NCBI GenBank assembly: GCA_028641055.1
Contig: CM054060.1
Coordinates: forward strand, 62,669,093 to 62,733,092
DNA: 64,000 nt
Direction: 5' to 3'
Source of the DNA: Alopecurus myosuroides
Lineage: Eukaryota > Streptophyta > Magnoliopsida > Poales > Poaceae
Positions 58,199 through 64,000 of the stretch are shown here, piece by piece (the first letter of the stretch is position 1; every line of letters starts with the position of its first letter). The position numbers were made by a program, and so were the translations under genes. The notes under the pieces were generated by a model. The model saw nothing but the letters and a program-made list of their open reading frames with translations, was not told the DNA's origin and did not search any database.

Positions 58199-58780
58199 GG
58201 ATACACATGTTGTCATTATTCAGTCAGATGATGAGTAGGTATCGTGGTTGTAGCTGAGAGTTCTAGCTTTATGCGAACTTTTAGATTACATGTTAATGTT
58301 GAGTACTATCTGGTTGAATCTTTGAATGTTTATGCGGTTTTTTTTAATGCTTGTTATGTTATCTCATAATTGAATACCATTTGTGCGCTTCTAGTCAATA
58401 TTACATACCCTTTTTATTTACCGATTTCTATAGGATAGTGATGTGGACTATGACATCAACGCCAATGATCATGTAGTATAACCTGTGTCGATTCCAGAAA
58501 CACGCCAGTGGACACCTAGATAGCAGGGGCGTACGAGTTTCATGCCAGAACTGAAGAAAAACCACACCAATAACAGGGCTTTTCCGACTAGTGTTGAATA
58601 TTAACACAACAATGCATTTCGAAATGAATTAATTTAATCATAAAATGAAACTAGTAAAACTTAATAGAGCATTTATAATACTTGAACGTTATTGCCAAGG
58701 GAAAAACATATTGTTCACAAGGCAAATGGGCTGTGAAGACAAATTGTACAATTAATAGGCCCATACTCCGGTTGGGCCAT
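58199..58780. other. AT-rich intergenic DNA
   Basis: No credible frame. Runs from the stop of the short B3-like gene to the GC-rich leader of the transposase gene. No CACTA left terminus was recognised here. Confidence 0.5.
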
Positions 58781-59437
58781 TGGGCGAGCGAAAGGGCTAC
58801 GTTTGTCCGCCCGGTCTCCTCCAAACTGCCCTGCCCCCACACGACAACGCCGCTCTATCCGTTCTCAGGCGACTTCGCCGCCGTATCGGCCCTGCGCGAC
58901 CGATCAATCCGCCACTATTACCTCGCCGCCATCCGAACTCGATTAGCGTAAACTATTGAACTGCCGCCAACGCTGCCCCGCCGACTTGTACTCAACCGCT
59001 GCTTCCGCCGCTCGTCAGACGCAATTACAAGGTTTGTACCAATACTGATGAAATCCTTGGTTTCCATCCTGCCGGTTCGATGAAGTTAATGGCGATTGCA
59101 ATTGCTGTCAGATAGACTAGCTGCTTGTGTTCACATATGCGTGTCTGTTTTATCAGTTTCAGTTGTAAGTGTTAGTTTAATATTCATAGCAATGTCAGGA
59201 ATTCAGGTACGAACTAGGTTTTATATTTTCATAGCCATGTCAGTTTCAGGTGTAAGTGTTAGTTTCAATCGAACGCTGTGTTGTGAAGTAATGTCTAATG
59301 TAATCCCCTGCAATTCTTACTTACTTGAAAGACCAGTATGCCTGTCTCTCTGATGTATTTGTTGTTTCGAAATACTTTTGTGTGAACTAATGCTGCTCCT
59401 TTTTTTTACAAGACCGGCTAAACGGAGATAACGCAAA
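58781..59437 (+). promoter_or_regulatory. leader and leader intron of the CACTA transposase gene
   Basis: GC-rich leader to 59031 ending acaag|gtttgt, intron 59032-59412 ending ttttttacaag, then 25 bases to the ATG. The intron and leader give no open coding frame. Confidence 0.5.
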
Positions 59438-62400
59438 ATGTCACAAGACAAGAGCTGGATGGAGAAGGATAGAGATTCTGTGGAGTGGCAAAGTGGCATC
59501 GAGAGTTTCTTGGAACTTAGTTTTGATGGTGCTGAACCAGACGCAAGAAACTTTTGCCCGTGTACGAAATGTCTGAATAATGCTCAGAAAACTAAAAAGG
59601 AGATCCATATGCACTTGCTTAAGAATGGGATGGATCCGTCCTACAAAAAATGGGTATTCCATGGTGAACCCGAGGAGGACAACATGTCTGAAGATTCTGA
59701 TGATGAAGACGATGCAGGTGGTGGTGAAGGGATATGTGACATGCTCGATACTCTGATAAGGGCCACAAAAGTGGGAAGTAATGCAGGAGACACGAGCGGT
59801 GATGGAATGAAACAGGAGCCAAATGCATCTGCAAAGGCGTTCTACAAACTATTGGAAGAGGGAAAAACATCGTTGTACCCAGGTTGTGAGGAGGTCACAA
59901 AGATATCTTTCATTGTGAAGCTTTACCAAATCAAGTGCGTGTCTGGGATGACCAACAGAGCATGTGACTTAATGCTGCGGATGTTCACGGAGGTGCTGCC
60001 AAAGGGTCACTGCATTCCTACTAATCTCGCACAAGTAAGGAAGGTCATTCGAGAGTTTGGACTGGATTACAAGAAGATACACGCGTGCTATAATGATTGT
60101 GTGCTATTCCGTAATGAGCATGCTGATGCCCAAGAATGCCCTGTCTGTCATACGTCTCGATGGAAATCAAGTCCAACCGTAGACAAAGCTGATTCATCGA
60201 TCCGTAAATCAAAGAAGCAAGTGCCACAGAAAGTTCTATGGTATTTCCCACTCATTCAAAGACTGCAAAGGCTGTACATGACAGAAGATATGTCAACTGA
60301 TATGAAATGGCATAAGGAGAAACGTAAAGATGATGGCATAATGAGGCATCCTGCAGATTCGAAGGCCTGGAAAAGCCTTGATGAAAGATATAGTCAGAAA
60401 GAATTCGCAAAAGATGCTCGCAGTGTTCGGCTTGGCCTTGCTTCAGATGGATTCAACCCCTTTGGGCTCATGAGTATATCACACACTACATGGCCTGTCA
60501 TTCTGATCCCATATAACTTGCCACCATGGATGTGTATGAAACAAGAGAACTGGATAATGTCAATGATTATTCCAGGACCAAAGTCAGCAGGAAATAACAT
60601 TGATGTGTACTTACAGCCTTTGATTGATGAACTGTTAGTTCTATGGGAGGATGGTGTTGAAGCATATGATGCTGCAACTAAACAAAATTTCAAGTTGTAT
60701 GCATGCGTGTTGTGGACCATCAATGACTACCCGGCTTACGCAATGCTGAGTGGTTGGAGCACAAAAGGCAAGCTAGCATGCCCTTACTGCCACAAGCATA
60801 CAGACTTTTTATGGCTCCGGTATGGTAGAAAGCATTGCTACATGGGACACCGACGTTTTCTACGGAAACAACACAAATGGCGTCGAAACAAGGTTATGTT
60901 CAACAACAAGCCAGACCATAGAGACGCCCCGGTGCCACTTACAGGCATTGAAGTTCTAAAGGAGCTTGATAGCATTCAGCATGAACCATTTGGGCGGTCA
61001 AATAAGAGAAAGCGACCGGAAACTAATCCCTGGCACAATTGGCGGAAGAAAAGTGTGTTCTTCCAGCTCCCGTATTGGCAGCACTTGCTCGTGAGGCACA
61101 ATTTGGATGTTATGCACATCGAGAAGAACATTTGTGACAGCATTCTGGGTACTTTGCTTGAGATGGATGGGAAAACAAAGGATGGTACGAAGGCTCGCCT
61201 AGATTTGGAGTTTTTGAAAATTAGGGAGGATCAGCACGCAAAGCCCGCCGGTAAGGATAAGTACAAACTTAAGAAAGGCGTGTATGCTTTAAAAAAGGAA
61301 GAGAAGATAATGCTGCTCAGGTTTCTGCAGAGCATACGGATGCCTGATGGCTATGCTTCACACATTAAGCGATGTGTGGTCCTCGAGCAGTGCAAGTTTA
61401 GTGGACTCAAAACTCATGACTGCCATGTTATATTACAGAAACTTCTTCCTATTGCGTTGCGCAAGCTTCTGCCGGAGAATGTCCTTACCCCATTGCTTCA
61501 GCTCAGTAAATTCTTTTCCGATTTATGCTCCAAGGAGTTAAGGGATGAGGATTTGTTGAATTTGGACCAACAAATTGCAGTAATTCTATGTCAGCTAGAG
61601 ATGATATATCCACCAGCTTTCTTTGATATTATGATGCATCTCCCAATTCATCTAGCTCGAGAAGCATGGTTTGCAGGGCCTGTACAGTATAGATGGATGT
61701 ATCCGGTTGAGAGATACCTGCGTACGTTGAAGGGATATGTACGTAACAAGGCTCATCCAGAAGGTTCAATTGCAGAGGGGTACATACTTGAAGAGTGCAT
61801 GACGTTCTGCAGTCGATTCGTTAAAGGCTCGCCTACAAAAATAAGTCAGTCCGAACGCCATGCAGATGGAGCTACAGATGAGGCACCAACAGGGATTAGC
61901 ATAATGAGTGCAGTTGATTACTCCAAGAAAGGTTTTGCCCGTGAATCACTGTCTTTGGAAGCTCTTAATCAAATGAGGCACTACATAATAACAAACTGCG
62001 AGGAAACCGAGCCATGGATTCAGTAAGGAAACTTATGTATTTGTTTCATATCATGATATGCATTAACACTTTGGTTATGAAGTAACCATATATCATTTCT
62101 TTTTGAAGGGAACATATTGACGAGCTCAAAAAGAACAATTGTCCTAATCCTAAAAAGAAACACAAGGAAGATTTTGTTGGCTGGTTCGAAAGACGGGTAA
62201 GGTACTTCAGCATTTTCATAAATGTTTCTCGTAATAAAAAAACAATGGTGTATAGTACACTCACACATATTCTATTCCATGAAACAGATCACACAACTCC
62301 ATAAAGATGGGAAGGTCAACAGTCTGTTGTATACACTAGCTAAAGGGCCTGATCAAATTGCTCGTGTGTTCAACCGTACAGTACTGAATGGATATTACTT

Positions 62401-63094
62401 TCGTAATACCGAAATAGAGCTTGACTTGAGTACCCAAAATAGTGGCGTCGTAGTCAACGCGCAAGGAAGCACCGGCAGTACTGATTATTATGGGGTGATA
62501 AAGAAAATCATATTTCTTGACTTTCCTCCTGATAAGGAGGTTGTTCTATTGCAGTGCGACTGGTTCGACGTGCCTCCTGCCAATAGAAATCATAGTAAGG
62601 GGTATAGGAGGGACAAATATGGAATTATTGACCTTGACACTAGTGTACACCGATTCACGGAAGACCCTTACATTCTAGGCATCCAAGCTGCACAGGTTTT
62701 CTATGTGAGAGATGTGAAGAGCCCTAATTGGGCAAGTGCTATAAAAATGAATCCACGCAATTTGTTTGCTCCTTCGGTTTTAAATGGTGCAGACCTAGAT
62801 GATCTTGCAGAAGGAGATGAACGTGGTGATGCAGATGTACAGGATGTCGTCGATGCAGGAATTACAGTTCCAGAATTTACTTTACCTGACGATATTACTA
62901 GTTGGTGCAGAAATGATGATGAAGGAACCAGCGTTGATGTTTCAGTCATAAATAATTTAAGACCTGCTGATTTTGACGAAGACCAAGTCGAATATGATGC
63001 TGATACTGATGATGATGAGGCTTACATAAATGATGGTCATGTTGCTCCTTTGGTACAAGATGAATTGGATGATGACCATGGATTCTTTGTGTAG
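59438..63094 (+). CDS. CACTA (En/Spm) TNP2-type transposase, three coding exons
   Basis: Exons 59438-62022, 62109-62196 and 62288-63094 (attca|gtaagg, ttgaag|gga, agacgg|gtaagg, aaacag|atc) join in phases 2 and 0 to 3480 bases, 1159 residues, without a stop. Domain order: transposase-associated domain (about 5-78, with KSWMEKDR and FCPCTKCLN), TNP2/Transposase_21 (about 265-460, with RHPADSKAWKSLDERY and LACPYCHKHTDF), DUF4218 (about 700-800, MMHLPIHLAREAWFAGPVQY) and DUF4216 (about 935-1010, IFLDFPPDKEVVLLQCDWFD). The tail is very acidic (DTDDDEAYINDG). The enzyme cuts and moves CACTA elements by recognising their ends. An intact frame of full family length suggests a recently active copy. 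Confidence 0.93.
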
Positions 63095-63279
63095 GCTGTC
63101 TCTGCACTGTTTGGCTTAAATGTTTTGCCATGAACATGCATGGATGAAAGATCGTGTAATAACATAATTTTTGTTTAAAGATTCCAAAGTTCCAGTGTTT
63201 AGAAATTTTGAATTTCCATGATAAATGTACTAGTGAAATTGCGTCTTATATGAGTTCTTGATTGATTATTAAGTACTGT

Positions 63280-64000
63280 CACTTGTTGCAACATTAGTAA
63301 AATGCTAAGTGCTGCAGAAATTCAGTTGCAAACAATATTTAAAAAAATAATGTGCTCACCAAACTGAGATACTGGACCAAAAATGAATTGTGGTCCTAAG
63401 AAAATTGCAACAGTGATCAAGGGCACGGCCCATGAGGCCCGTTAAGCTAGTCTATGAATGGTCGTTGCAAAATAACTTGTTCATTTTCGCAACAGTACGG
63501 TGATTGTTGCTTTACGTTTAACCTATTACCATACGACCCAAATTGTCGCAGTAAACAATAGGTATTGCCGCAGGATAAATTTGAGGCGAAAAACATATGG
63601 TATTGCCGCACGAAAAATTTGGTTGCAATAGTTAGCTTTTTTTTTGCAACAATATTTGTAACTACCGCAACACAAATACAGATGTTGCAATATATGACTG
63701 AATATCACCACGAATGCTTATTTCGTTGGAATACCATGTCTCTAAGGCAACAAAAGGAGTGCCTCGCGCAACGAAAATACTCTGTCGCAACAACGCGCTT
63801 GTATTCCAACAGCAGTACAAATCGTGGCAATAGGAGGCCTCTACCGCAACAGAACGACAATTTATCGCCACCAAAATGAGTCGTGGAAATACGAGTGCCC
63901 TATCACCACAACCTGAGAGGTCGTGGTAATTTGTGATTATATCGCAACGAAAAAAAACCGTAGCTACAGATTTCGTTGCAAGAGACCGGTTCTCTTGTAG
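63280..64000 (+). mobile_element. CACTA element right subterminal region and terminus (cut by the window end)
   Basis: Repeats of the short motif tgcaac/cgcaac/ttgccgc in both orientations fill 63280-63980, as in CACTA subterminal repeats bound by accessory proteins. The window ends with ggttctcttgtag, which reversed reads CTACAAGAGAACC: a CACTA terminal repeat lacking only the outer CA. The terminus should be at about 64002. No left terminus with the same repeat was found in the window. Confidence 0.85.

Overview
This window is plant nuclear DNA, most likely from a grass of the wheat/barley/oat group. The evidence is nested LTR retrotransposons, Stowaway- and Tourist-type MITEs, a CACTA transposase gene, GT-AG introns and GC-rich 5' leaders. 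Species cannot be fixed from the sequence alone. Nothing bacterial, viral or organellar was seen.

Layout: (1) 1-16403 is the 3' part of a Ty3/gypsy chromovirus: an open gag-pol frame and a very long 3' LTR. (2) An intact, very young Ty1/copia element on the minus strand (5157-13135, TSD gttac) splits that LTR. (3) 17090-17304 is one end of a 518-bp tandem repeat. (4) 17305-32431 is a complete but decayed 15.1-kb Tat-type gypsy element (TSD cctgg). It carries an 8-exon antisense gene besides gag-pol and sits inside the 518-bp repeat. (5) 32432-37120 is repeat block A (8 full monomers, a 220-bp LTR scrap, a partial monomer). (6) 37121-41271 is a spacer with a small charged-protein gene and several short repeats. 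(7) 41272-48892 is repeat block B (a partial plus 14 monomers). (8) 48893-58200 is a gene island: an unrecognised 266-aa protein, a DEDDy 3'-5' exonuclease, a two-part B3-like gene and a shorter B3-like gene. (9) 58780-64000 holds a CACTA TNP2-type transposase gene (three coding exons, 1159 aa), and the window stops within about 2 bases of what looks like that element's right terminus.

The most unusual part is the 518-bp array. Block A shows a trimeric higher-order repeat (1554 bp) with a recombinant monomer, and block B a dimeric one (1036 bp). The junction between the gypsy 3' LTR and the array is present twice, so the array rearranged after the retrotransposon landed. The array's outer edges share the same 19 bp, as expected if it began from a circular or slipped single unit. 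Other points of interest are a possible spliced acidic reading frame in the chromovirus LTR, and whether the gene island belongs to the CACTA element; no left CACTA terminus was found.

The intact element is the copia insertion. The Tat-type gypsy is broken by stops and frameshifts on both strands. The host-like genes were assembled by hand from splice signals and phase; all give uninterrupted frames divisible by three.
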